This document shows, piece by piece, positions 52,619 to 60,504 of a stretch of 64,000 bases of DNA. The notes under the pieces are model-generated. The model ran no database searches. It was not told the origin of the DNA and saw nothing but the letters and a program-made list of their open reading frames with translations. The position numbers and the translations under genes are program-made. This stretch comes from JACMLC01 sp963720235 (GTDB lineage Bacteria; Acidobacteriota; Blastocatellia; Pyrinomonadales; Pyrinomonadaceae). Positions within the stretch are counted from its first letter, which is position 1. Each line of letters begins with the position of its first letter. Location of the stretch: NCBI GenBank assembly GCA_963720235.1, contig OY970389.1:4216001-4280000 (forward strand). Reading direction: 5' to 3'.

Positions 52619-53725
52619 CTATCTCGCCCGCAATGCTTCAAGATAAACCTGCTCCGTTGCTTCAATCATCTTTTCGAGACCGAACTTCTCACGAGCTTCT
52701 ACTCTTGCGCGCGCGCCGAGACGATTTCGCACAGCTTCATCTTCAAGCAAAGCTGCGAGGGCTTCTGCAATTTTTTCAGCATCTCCGACAGGCACAATCA
52801 AGCCTGTTGCGCCGTCTTCAATAATCTCCTGCGCGCCTTCTGTGGCCGTCGCCACAACGGCCCTGCCGCACGCCATCGCCTCGACGATTGAGAGCCCAAA
52901 AGCTTCCGACCGCGAAGCCGAGACATAGACATTGAGCGCGGCATAAAACGGAGCCAACTCATCCGGCCAGTGCATCAGTCGCACACGCTTCTGCAAATTC
53001 AAATCCGCAATAAGTTTTTCTATCTGCACACGATGCTCACGATGCCGCGCCTCTTCATCACCGATGATGACAAAATCCACATCCTCACGACGCCGGGCGA
53101 TGAGCGCAGCCGCGCGCACAAAATCTTCATGGCCCTTCATCGGCAGCAGGCTGCCGACAGTCCCCACCAAAAGCCTTCCATCAATCCCCAGCTTTGCGCG
53201 CACAGCCGCGCGTGCGGCGACATCCTGCGCGCTCTCGAATCGCTTGAGATTAATGCCGTTATGAATGACACGAATTTTTTGTTCATCAAAGATGCGTTGT
53301 GAGAGAAGAGTGCGCGCGACGGCTTTTGAAACTGCTATCACGCATGCGACTTTTTTGAGCGTCAAGGAATGAAAGCGGCTGAGCGGGAAGAGCACGTGGC
53401 GCGTGATAACGAGTTGCGCGTAACGGCGGACGGCTAAGGAAGCGAGTGGATAGTCGCGAGCTAAGTGCGCGTGCACGACATCTATCCGATGTTCGCGTAC
53501 AAGGCGCGCGAGTCTGAGTGCGCTCAAAACATCAAGCGCGTTTCGCATCCGAATAGTGTGGATGTTTTGCTGCGGCACATCCGAAAGCTTAGCGGCAAGC
53601 GGCGAGCGCGGCGCGAGCGCGAGATAGACTTCGTGGCCGCGCTTTGACAGGGCATTCGCAAGCTCGGCCACATGCCTTTCGCCGCCGCCGAGCGTGCGCG
53701 CAGAGCAGACTTGCAAGATTCTCAT
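52619..53725 (-). CDS. Glycosyltransferase family 4 (GT-B)
   Basis: The 368-residue product starts MRILQVCSARTLGGGERHVAEL at 53725; the frame extends into a repeat (MSLCLCGKLP), which I reject. It has the GT4 Rossmann N-terminus, GTVGSLLPMKGHEDFV in the donor domain and the retaining-enzyme E-x7-E motif in SEAFGLSIVEAMACG. It likely transfers a sugar in lipid-linked or envelope polysaccharide synthesis. The donor is unknown. A methyltransferase gene lies just upstream on the same strand. Confidence 0.9.
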   Translation of the reverse strand: MRILQVCSARTLGGGERHVAELANALSKRGHEVYLALAPRSPLAAKLSDVPQQNIHTIRMRNALDVLSALRLARLVREHRIDVVHAHLARDYPLASLAVRRYAQLVITRHVLFPLSRFHSLTLKKVACVIAVSKAVARTLLSQRIFDEQKIRVIHNGINLKRFESAQDVAARAAVRAKLGIDGRLLVGTVGSLLPMKGHEDFVRAAALIARRREDVDFVIIGDEEARHREHRVQIEKLIADLNLQKRVRLMHWPDELAPFYAALNVYVSASRSEAFGLSIVEAMACGRAVVATATEGAQEIIEDGATGLIVPVGDAEKIAEALAALLEDEAVRNRLGARARVEAREKFGLEKMIEATEQVYLEALRAR

Positions 53726-53734
53726 CGGTAATTT

Positions 53735-53865
53735 GCCACAGAGACACAGAGACACGGAGACAAGAAAAAGGAAAAGGTGTAGATGGATGGAATGCTGTTC
53801 TTACTTTTTCCTTTTACACTTTTCCTTTTGCCTTCTTTATCTCTGTGTCTCTGTGTCTCTGTGGC
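53735..53865. repeat. Family B word-repeat hairpin, copy B4, with nested core
   Basis: Arms 53735-53759 and 53841-53865 pair over 25 nt with one mismatch. The centre carries, in reverse complement, the core AACAGCATTCCATCCATC (53782-53799). The methyltransferase stop codon (53837-53839) lies just inside the right arm, so the repeat contributes the protein's end. Confidence 0.92.
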
Positions 53866-54760
53866 GTTCATTGGTCTCTGTCAGGGCGCAGTAGAAATCG
53901 AGTATGCTGGCGGTATGTGATTTTTCGAGAAGCTGGCGTTGCACGTTTTCGACAAACGCGCTCTGGCCCTCTTTCTTAAAGATGGGAGTTTCCCAGAAGA
54001 GGACGCTAAGGCCTGCCCGCTCGATTAATCGCTGCAAAGTCTTCGGCGTGAAAAACCATAAATGATGGAGCGCAGCATAATGTCGCCAGCGTCGCTTTTT
54101 CAGATGCAGGCGGCTTTGCAGGTTCTTCAAGTGCGTGCTGATGCCGCCGATGTTCGGCACGCTGATAAAGACTATGCCTCCGGGATTTAAAAGCTCGCGG
54201 CAACGCTCAAGCTCTGCCAAAGGATTCTGCGTGTGCTCTAAAACATGATTGAAGCGTATGGCGTCGAAACGCTCTTGGCCGAAATCTATTTTCAGTAGCG
54301 GGCCTTCCCAGAGCGGAAATTTTTTCAGGTCGCGCACAAAGGGCGAGAGCCAGATGTCGCAACCGAAAGCTTGCCAGCCGCGCGTCTGGCCCAGTTGCAG
54401 AAAAGTTCCATTGCCGCAACCGACATCCAGAATCTTGCCCTTGTGGCCCAGGAGTTTCTCTATCATCCCGAACTGCCGCTCAAACTGATAACGCTTGGCC
54501 TCGCTCAAATCTCCGGCGGGCTCTGCGTGATAAGTTTCGTTATAGACGCTTTGCGAAAGCTGCTCGAAGGTCGGGCGCGGGCTGAGAAACTGTAAATCAC
54601 ACTCTGTGCAGCGACAGAGTTGAAAGCCCTGATAATCAACCGCAAAGGGCTTGGGCGCGATGCCGCAGACGGGGCAGAGCACCTCTTCCATGTTTTTGAT
54701 TTCGGCCTCGATGACCGAGCGGTCACTGCCGAACAGGCTTGACGGTGCGCGAGAAGTCAT
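53837..54760 (-). CDS. SAM-dependent methyltransferase with N-terminal zinc-ribbon motif
   Basis: The 307-residue product has a CPVCG...CTEC zinc-ribbon-like segment near the N-terminus (about residues 29-54). A class I methyltransferase fold follows, with ILDVGCGNGTFLQLG (SAM motif I) and FDAIRFNHVLEHTQNP. Proteins of this type often methylate small molecules or sugars in envelope pathways; the adjacent glycosyltransferase fits. The start is uncertain (54760, or 54691 at MEEVLCPVCG). The last residues, RHRDTETQR, and the stop codon are encoded by a family B repeat arm, which may have altered the original C-terminus. Confidence 0.85.
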   Translation of the reverse strand: MTSRAPSSLFGSDRSVIEAEIKNMEEVLCPVCGIAPKPFAVDYQGFQLCRCTECDLQFLSPRPTFEQLSQSVYNETYHAEPAGDLSEAKRYQFERQFGMIEKLLGHKGKILDVGCGNGTFLQLGQTRGWQAFGCDIWLSPFVRDLKKFPLWEGPLLKIDFGQERFDAIRFNHVLEHTQNPLAELERCRELLNPGGIVFISVPNIGGISTHLKNLQSRLHLKKRRWRHYAALHHLWFFTPKTLQRLIERAGLSVLFWETPIFKKEGQSAFVENVQRQLLEKSHTASILDFYCALTETNERHRDTETQR

Positions 54761-54808
54761 TGGTCAATTATAAAAGATAAGATTGCTGCTCAAAAACAAG
54801 CACGACAT

Positions 54809-54908
54809 CTTTGCGAGCTTTCGTCTTTCTCTTCTTTGCGCCACCAGCGCGAAACTAAAACGAACGGTTCTCGCTGGTGGCGCAAAGAGAAAAGATAAGT
54901 TCGCAAAG
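54809..54908. repeat. Family A word-repeat hairpin, copy A7 (subfamily A')
   Basis: A perfect 16-bp inner stem (54834-54849 with 54872-54887, CTTTGCGCCACCAGCG arm) is nested in outer CTTTGCGA/TCGCAAAG arms (54809-54816, 54901-54908). In reverse complement it matches A4 closely. Confidence 0.9.
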
Positions 54909-54964
54909 AGGTTGAATGATTTTCTCTCTTGAATTTTGTAATGGTCTCTTTGTCAATCTAAAAC

Positions 54965-55654
54965 TTATCTGCCAGCCGAATCAGCCGCACGCTGGCCGAG
55001 CGGTGATTCGTCATAGCGCGCGAGCAGGTCTGCTGCATCCTCGAAAATCGGAGACGCGCCCGCGCCGCTCAGTTCCGCTTCTGGAAATCCGCCGGAGAGA
55101 AATCCGATTGTGCGTAGGCCAATCCTGCCCGCGGCCTCTGCGTCATAGGGCGTGTCGCCAATGACGATGACTTCATCCGGTTTCAAATCTCCAAGCCTTT
55201 CGAGCGCGGCTTTAAAAATGTCCGGGTGCGGTTTTGATTTGTCAGCATCATCCGATGAAGTCTCTTCTTCGACGAGGTCTGCGATGTTCGCAATCTTTTT
55301 GTAAGCATCAAGCTCATCCTGTTTGGCGGATGAAGCGAGCGCGAGTTGTTTGCCGTCGGCCTTGATGCGCTCGAACAACTCACGCACCTGCGGAAAGGCG
55401 CGCACGCGCGGCAGAAATTCGCGCTTGAAGAGTTTGCTTCTGTGCTCTTCCATCTCTTCGCCAAACTCTTCCAATTCTTCTCTGGAAAAAAAGACTGGCA
55501 TCAACTGGTCGCCGCCCTTGCCTATCTGATGCCGCACCTGCTGGTAAGGAACGTCCTTGCCATACTCCTTAAAAGTCTCTTTCCAGGCCTGCGCGTGCAG
55601 GTCAACAGAATCCACCAGCGTCCCGTCAATATCAAAGATGACGGCTTTAATCAT
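54965..55654 (-). CDS. HAD-superfamily phosphatase (phosphoglycolate phosphatase-like)
   Basis: The 229-residue product has all four HAD motifs: DIDGTLVDS, the Ser in ALASSAKQD, the Lys in SKPHPDIF and VIGDTPYDAEAAG. A helical cap (about 15-90) puts it with beta-phosphoglucomutase and phosphoglycolate phosphatase-like enzymes. A strong AAGGAG site precedes the ATG. Substrate unknown. It is divergent from the stress-protein gene across a 465-nt gap. Confidence 0.93.
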   Translation of the reverse strand: MIKAVIFDIDGTLVDSVDLHAQAWKETFKEYGKDVPYQQVRHQIGKGGDQLMPVFFSREELEEFGEEMEEHRSKLFKREFLPRVRAFPQVRELFERIKADGKQLALASSAKQDELDAYKKIANIADLVEEETSSDDADKSKPHPDIFKAALERLGDLKPDEVIVIGDTPYDAEAAGRIGLRTIGFLSGGFPEAELSGAGASPIFEDAADLLARYDESPLGQRAADSAGR

Positions 55655-56119
55655 GATGCTCTCCTTCGGCCCGAAATGCTCTCACTACCTTACACCAAGC
55701 TCTCCATACTTGGAAATTCAATTAACAAGGATAGACAGGATGAACAGGAGAAAGGAAGAATGCGGAAGTATGAAGGAGATGCTATTGAAGATAGCACGGC
55801 TCAAGCCGCGAACAGCATGCCTTTCAAACATCATTTCCTGCTTTTCTATCCTATTTATCCTGTCTATCCCTGTCCGAATCTCTCAAAGCATTTGTTTGGC
55901 TTTGATACGGCGAACGAAAGGATGCTCGCCCCTTTGATTGCTTTGCTTATCTTTTGAAGCGTTGATTTCTCAAGGTTTAGCGGGCGAATCGCGTGTGGCG
56001 CGGCTTTGCATGCAAGTCGCAGAGCATCGGCACGGGCGTTGCTGTATGATAGAGAGATAAAGATTACAAGGGGTCAATTTTTTTAAGAGCTTGCGGATAA
56101 GCTGAAGGAGTGTAGGAAG
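55655..56119. other. 465-nt intergenic region between divergent genes
   Basis: It contains the family D hairpin at 55729-55869 plus about 230 nt upstream of the stress-protein start with no recognised element. The promoters of both genes should lie here, but no clear boxes were found. Confidence 0.5.
55729..55869. repeat. Family D word-repeat hairpin with nested core
   Basis: GGATAGACAGGAT (55729-55741) pairs perfectly with ATCCTGTCTATCC (55857-55869). Inside, 55811-55832 carries AACAGCATGCCTTTCA followed by CATC, the core shared with families B and G, despite unrelated arms. Confidence 0.8.
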
Positions 56120-56623
56120 ATGGCTAAGGCTAAACTTGTGACAGGATTATTCAAAACGCGCGTCGCTGCCGAGGCAGCCGTTGACGCGATTATCAAGCGG
56201 GGTTACACGCGCGACGACATCAGCGTGTTGATGTCTGACGCGACCAAGAGCAAAGAGTTTGCTGTCGAGACGCGGACGCACGCGGCGGATGGAGCGGGCA
56301 TCGGCGGCGCGGTCGGCGGCGCAGTCGGCGCAGCAGCCCTCGCAGCCATCGTCGCTCTCGGCGCGCCCATCACTTTGCCGGGCATCATCATCGCCGGCCC
56401 GATTGTCGCGGCCCTCGCGGGCGCAGGCGCGGGCGGCGCAACCGGCGGCATCATCGGCGCGCTCATCGGCGCAGGCATCCCGGAGCATCGCGCAAAAGTC
56501 TATGACGCGGGCTTACGCGGCGGCGGCATCCTGCTCGGCGTCGAATCAAAATCCGATGAAGATGCGGACAAGCTCGAACAGCTTCTCGAAGACATAGGCG
56601 CGGAACACGTGAGGCAAGAATAA
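56120..56623 (+). CDS. General stress protein with glycine-zipper region
   Basis: The 167-residue product has an N-terminal alpha/beta part (LVTGLFKTRVAAEAAVDAIIKRGYTRDDISVLM) like stress-related YflT/DUF1269 proteins. A long Gly/Ala-rich hydrophobic stretch follows (about 60-120) with glycine-zipper character, and a C-terminal segment, LLGVESKSDEDADKLEQLLED. It may associate with membranes. AAGGAG and GGAAG precede the ATG. It heads a group of three stress-type genes, with a family H hairpin downstream. Confidence 0.75.
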   Translation: MAKAKLVTGLFKTRVAAEAAVDAIIKRGYTRDDISVLMSDATKSKEFAVETRTHAADGAGIGGAVGGAVGAAALAAIVALGAPITLPGIIIAGPIVAALAGAGAGGATGGIIGALIGAGIPEHRAKVYDAGLRGGGILLGVESKSDEDADKLEQLLEDIGAEHVRQE

Positions 56624-56628
56624 AAACG

Positions 56629-56700
56629 GTCTGGAGTCTGGAGTCTGAAGTCTGGAGTCAAAAGCAGTTTGTCTTTGACTCCAGACTCCAGACTCCAGAC
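56629..56700. repeat. Family H word-repeat hairpin, second copy (GACTCCA words)
   Basis: Arms start at 56629 (GTCTGGAGTC words) and end at 56700 (GACTCCAGAC words); the 17-nt outer arms pair perfectly. The word differs from the copy at 1625 by a single-letter change (GACTCCT to GACTCCA), but the architecture is the same. Confidence 0.85.
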
Positions 56701-56725
56701 TTTTAAATAACAGGACTTGAAAAAA

Positions 56726-57679
56726 ATGCAGTACACAGAAAAGTTTATCGAGATTGACGCGCCGCTTGAGCGCGTCTTCGATCTCTTCAGCAACTTCGAG
56801 AATTTCCCGCGCTGGATGCGCAACATCAAGGACGTGCATTATAGCGGGCGGCACTTTACGCGCTGGACGGCTGCCGCGCCCCTCGGCTCAGAGGTCGAGT
56901 GGGAAGCGGAGACGACAATCTTTCAGCCAGACCACAAGATTGCATGGCGTTCAGTGCGCGGCGATGTGGACACGGAAGGCGAAGTGATTTTTGAAGAGAC
57001 ACGGCGCGGCACAACGCGCATGCATGTCATACTCGGATACGACCCGCCAGCAGGTCGCTTCGGCGCGATGGTCGCCAGCCTCTTCGGCAAAAATCCAGAA
57101 CAACAGCTTGAAGACGACCTTGAACGATTCGCGGCAGTCGCAGAAGGGCGCAGGAATGTTGGCCCATACCGCGAAGCAATCTCGCGGCGCGATGAGGAAG
57201 ATTATCCGCCGCATCAATTAAGGAGCGCACGACGCGACCACGCCGAAGATACGCGACGCGAGCACAGTAGAGAGCGTCGCAGTTTCGATGACGAATTGCG
57301 CGCCGCGCGCCGCAGCCAACTCGAAAGCCAGCGACGCTACATGGAAGATCGCGGGCGCGACGAGCGTCACAGATACATGGAGCGCGACGAAGAGATTCGC
57401 CGCGCAGCCTTGCGCGAACGCGATAGAGAACAACAACAGATGCGTGAGCGTGATGCACAGTTACGTTATGCGGATGAGCATCGGCGCGACGAGCGTTCAC
57501 ACAGAGATGAACGTTCAGAGAGAGACGAGCGTTCGCACAGATATGCCATGACGCCGCGCGAAAGAGAGCGCGAGCGAAGACGCGGACGCGAACCCGACTA
57601 CGGCTATTCCGAGAAAGCTTTCAGTCGCGGCGTGGACAAACTCTTGGACGACCCGCCGAGCGATCGCTGGCGAAGATAA
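56726..57679 (+). CDS. SRPBCC-domain protein with a highly charged Arg/Glu/Asp tail
   Basis: The 317-residue product starts at 56726 (AGGA about 10 nt upstream; a TTG at 56717 is less likely). The N-terminal about 145 residues form a START/SRPBCC fold (EKFIEIDAPLERVFDLFSNFENFPRWMRN), which binds hydrophobic ligands. The C-terminal half is rich in Arg, Glu, Asp and His (RDERHRYMERDEEIRRAALRERD, with HRDERSHRDERSERDERSHR-like repeats), unusual for this family and probably extended or coiled-coil. Function unknown. Neighbours are stress-type genes. Confidence 0.75.
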   Translation: MQYTEKFIEIDAPLERVFDLFSNFENFPRWMRNIKDVHYSGRHFTRWTAAAPLGSEVEWEAETTIFQPDHKIAWRSVRGDVDTEGEVIFEETRRGTTRMHVILGYDPPAGRFGAMVASLFGKNPEQQLEDDLERFAAVAEGRRNVGPYREAISRRDEEDYPPHQLRSARRDHAEDTRREHSRERRSFDDELRAARRSQLESQRRYMEDRGRDERHRYMERDEEIRRAALRERDREQQQMRERDAQLRYADEHRRDERSHRDERSERDERSHRYAMTPRERERERRRGREPDYGYSEKAFSRGVDKLLDDPPSDRWRR

Positions 57680-57715
57680 CATGCGTTTGAGATAAGAAAG
57701 ATTTTAATTTCGTGA

Positions 57716-57897
57716 GCCCCGACAGGGGCGGCATGCAATAGCCCCGCGCGTCAGCGCGGGGTCACGCGCACCGCACACAAACCAAGCCCCGTAGGGGCGA
57801 CACCATTTGTGCCGCCCCTACGGGGCTCGTGATTTATCTCGTGCTGCTTAACCCACGACTTACGTCGTGGGCTACTACATGCCGCCCCTCGCGGGGC
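57716..57897. repeat. Family I compound hairpin cluster (GCCCCGTAGGGGC)
   Basis: A series of hairpins: GCCCC/GGGGC at 57716-57729, CCCCGCGC/GCGCGGGG at 57742-57761, a perfect 15-bp stem 57785-57799 with 57813-57827, and CCCACGAC/GTCGTGGG at 57852-57871. The gap between the SRPBCC gene and the csbD-like stop is filled by it. Confidence 0.88.
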
Positions 57898-57911
57898 TGT
57901 TAACTTTTGCC

Positions 57912-58124
57912 TTATCTCTTAATCGCGTCGCCGAGGTCTTCGATGGCTTCGCCGACTTTGCGTTTGGCTGTGCCGTAGCCTTCCTGTATGTTGCCGCCCG
58001 CGCGGTCTGCCTGGCCTTCGGCCTCCATCTCATCGTCATCTATCGCGCGCCCGACATTCTCTTTGACCGCGCCCTTAGCCTGATCCCATTTGCCTTCAAT
58101 CTCATCCTTGTTTGGTAAACCCAT
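57912..58124 (-). CDS. CsbD family stress protein
   Basis: The 70-residue hydrophilic protein starts MGLPNKDEIEGKWDQAKGAVKENVGRA, which is the CsbD signature, and continues with an Asp/Glu-rich middle and GGNIQEGYGTAKRKVGEAIEDLG. AGGAGG lies 10 nt upstream. CsbD proteins are sigma-B type general stress proteins of unknown mechanism. The neighbouring stress genes support a role in stress tolerance. Confidence 0.9.
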   Translation of the reverse strand: MGLPNKDEIEGKWDQAKGAVKENVGRAIDDDEMEAEGQADRAGGNIQEGYGTAKRKVGEAIEDLGDAIKR

Positions 58125-58376
58125 GATGCAAACTCCTCCTTCTGAACTTTCCAAAATGCCGACGCAAGGTTATTGGCAAGCAGTGTTCCAGAAGGGCGCG
58201 GGAGGTTTTCAAGATAATCAAGCGACAAGCGAAACTATTGCAGACAGAGAGATAAGAGCGTGCGGAGAGCTTTTTGCGCAGCCTGTAGAAGCAGATGAGA
58301 CAGAACACGTTTCCGTACGTTAACAGAGCGTGCGCGTGGCCCAACTTAGGACAACGACGAAAGGAAAAAGTGTGAA
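58125..58376. other. Intergenic region upstream of csbD-like gene
   Basis: About 250 nt on the upstream side of the minus-strand csbD-like gene, next to the histidine kinase 3' end. I find no promoter with confidence and no other feature. Confidence 0.35.
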
Positions 58377-58412
58377 GATGAAAAGCAAGCTTTTAAAAGC
58401 TTTGCTTTCATC
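58377..58412 (-). terminator. Hairpin at the histidine kinase 3' end
   Basis: A nearly perfect 36-nt palindrome (GATGAAA...TTTCATC) centred on a TTTTAAAA loop, ending at the stop codon (58411-58413). It is consistent with a transcript end for the minus-strand kinase gene. Confidence 0.6.
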
Positions 58413-60351
58413 ATTCTTCAATCCGCGAAGAACCTGACAGAAGTTTCACAGCCTCTTCGAGCACGTCTGTGCCAGCGAAAGGTTTTTTGATGACGACATC
58501 GAGGCGGCCCTTTTCGTAATCTTCGGGCGTGACCATTTCGGGCCAGCCTGTGACGAGGATAAAGAAGGTTTCGGGGCTGTGCTCTTTGACCCAGCGCGCG
58601 ACGTGCAGGCCGCTGATTTCCGGCAAGCCTAAATCAGAGACCACGAGGTCAAACTTTTCTTCCTTCGCTTCTTCCAGATACGCGATGGCCTGCGAACCTG
58701 TCGCGGCTTCTGTGACATCATGCCCCGCAGTCTCAAAAGTATCGCGCATGACGGCGCGCACTCTTTCTTCATCTTCCACAATCAGCACGCGCGCACGCTT
58801 GACCTGCACGGGCAAAGCAGCAGCAGCATCCTCTTCACGTTTTCTCGCCAGTGTGGATTTTTCATAAAGCGGAAGCCTGACTTCAAAGCGCGTGCCGAGT
58901 CCTTCTTCGCTGACGACCATAATGCGCCCGCCGTGACGCGCGATGATACCGTGCGAGGCCGCGAGTCCAAGCCCTGTGCCGCGCTCGCCTTTGGTCGTAT
59001 AGAAAGGTTCGTAGATGCGTGCAACAACATCTGGCGGCATGCCGCAGCCCGTGTCCGCAACCCAGAAGCAGGCCGTGTCAAGTTCGCCGCGCGTGCCTGT
59101 CTCAATCGTGCCGCCATCGGGCATCGCATCCACAGCATTGAAAATCATATTGAGCACGACTTCGCGCAACTCTGCGGATTCGCCGAGCACATAAACCGCG
59201 CCCTGATTTTCAATCGTGACATTGATGCTGCCGGTGCGTGTCGCGCTACGGTTCTGCCACTTGGGCCGCGCAATCTCGACGCTCGAAGAGATGAGTTCCG
59301 CGAGGTCAACGGGCGCGAAATCCTGCGCCGTGTCGCGCCGCGCGAAATCGAGTATCCGGCGCAAAGTCTGCGAGCCGTCGGCCACTGCGCGCGTGATGAC
59401 CTCTAAGCTTTTCTTTGTTGATTCATCCTCCGTGCGCATCATCAAGAGTTGCGCGCGGCCCTGTATGACGGTGAGAGCGTTATTGAGATTGTGGGCCACA
59501 CCTGCGGCCAGTTCGCCGACTGCGCGCAGCTTGTCTGATTGGGCCATGCGTTCCTGCGCGCGCTTGCGCTCAGTCATGTCGCGCAGGAAGACCAACGCGC
59601 CTGAGACATTGCCGTCCTTCCAGAGCGGCGAGGTGTGCGCTTCGACATAACGCACGGTGGCGTCTGCGCGAATGACCTGCACTTCGCATTGCGTGGCTTC
59701 GCCCGCGAAGGTGCGCGCGAGATTGTCCGCGACGCTCTCTCTGGATTCCGCCGCGACTATCTCGCTCAGTTGTCTTCCGAGAAGTCCGGTCGGAATCAAA
59801 TCGCTCGAAGCACGCGCGCGCTCGTTCATCCATGTAAAGCGACCATTGAGGTCGAGCGTGTAGATTTCATCCGGCGCGAGGTCTGCGAGACTCGCCATGA
59901 AGGATTTGTGTTCGAGGACTTCTCGCTCGGCGCGTCTGAGTTGTGAGACATCGCGCGCGATGACCACCGCGCTGCCCGCAGGCGACTGCGCAGTCTCCCT
60001 GAGCGGGATGACAATCAAGAGCGTCGGACGGTCGCCATGCATGCCCGCAGGCATCTCTACTTCAACCGTCTCGCCGCTTCGCAAAGCCCTGTCCACGACG
60101 CACTCTTTAGCCTCCGCGACGCGCCAGAACATCTCGCAGCAGAGACGACCTTCGAGCGTCGCGCCCGCAGAAATCTCAAGCTCTGCGCCAGCCGGATTGA
60201 CGCGCGTGAGGCGTCGTTCCGCGTCGAACAGAAAAAAACCGTCCGGCAATGAATCGAGCGCGGCATCAAGCAGAGGCAGCGAATCAATCAGTATCACCGG
60301 CAGAGGTCTGTCATCGGCAATAATTTCAGGCGATAGGTCTAAGAATTCCAT
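58411..60351 (-). CDS. Hybrid sensor histidine kinase with two PAS domains and receiver
   Basis: The 646-residue soluble product (no membrane helix) has PAS domains at about 28-135 and 152-265. A histidine kinase core follows, with His287 in GELAAGVAHNLNN, the N-box NMIFNAVDAM, and the G1/G2 boxes DTGCGMPP and GTGLGLAASHG. The C-terminal receiver carries the phosphoacceptor Asp573 in VVSDLGLPE and KKPF near 622. The H-box, AHNLNN, differs slightly from the common HELRN style. It is a cytosolic hybrid kinase, so it must phosphotransfer to a separate output; no partner response regulator is adjacent. Confidence 0.93.
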   Translation of the reverse strand: MEFLDLSPEIIADDRPLPVILIDSLPLLDAALDSLPDGFFLFDAERRLTRVNPAGAELEISAGATLEGRLCCEMFWRVAEAKECVVDRALRSGETVEVEMPAGMHGDRPTLLIVIPLRETAQSPAGSAVVIARDVSQLRRAEREVLEHKSFMASLADLAPDEIYTLDLNGRFTWMNERARASSDLIPTGLLGRQLSEIVAAESRESVADNLARTFAGEATQCEVQVIRADATVRYVEAHTSPLWKDGNVSGALVFLRDMTERKRAQERMAQSDKLRAVGELAAGVAHNLNNALTVIQGRAQLLMMRTEDESTKKSLEVITRAVADGSQTLRRILDFARRDTAQDFAPVDLAELISSSVEIARPKWQNRSATRTGSINVTIENQGAVYVLGESAELREVVLNMIFNAVDAMPDGGTIETGTRGELDTACFWVADTGCGMPPDVVARIYEPFYTTKGERGTGLGLAASHGIIARHGGRIMVVSEEGLGTRFEVRLPLYEKSTLARKREEDAAAALPVQVKRARVLIVEDEERVRAVMRDTFETAGHDVTEAATGSQAIAYLEEAKEEKFDLVVSDLGLPEISGLHVARWVKEHSPETFFILVTGWPEMVTPEDYEKGRLDVVIKKPFAGTDVLEEAVKLLSGSSRIEE

Positions 60352-60503
60352 CTCTTTAACTTTGGAGATTTTCCACTGGCCGCAAGGACTGCGGCCAAGA
60401 GGGGCAAAATCACTTTAGCAGATATGTGCTCGGTTGAGCCAGAAAAAAGTGTCGCCGGTAGTGGTTCAGGGTGAAATTTCAGCGAACTACATTGACGAAA
60501 GAA
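60352..60503. other. Short intergenic stretch upstream of the histidine kinase
   Basis: About 150 nt between the kinase start and the A8 hairpin, with no recognised element. It is the expected place for the kinase promoter. Confidence 0.35.
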
Positions 60504-60504
60504 G

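Noticed and set aside
53726..53755. N-terminal extension MSLCLCGKLP of the glycosyltransferase
   Set aside because: It is translated from repeat B4; the ATG at 53725 gives a proper GT4 N-terminus.
55346..55957. 203-codon frame across HAD gene and family D element
   Set aside because: It overlaps the well-supported HAD gene antisense and includes repeat-derived sequence.
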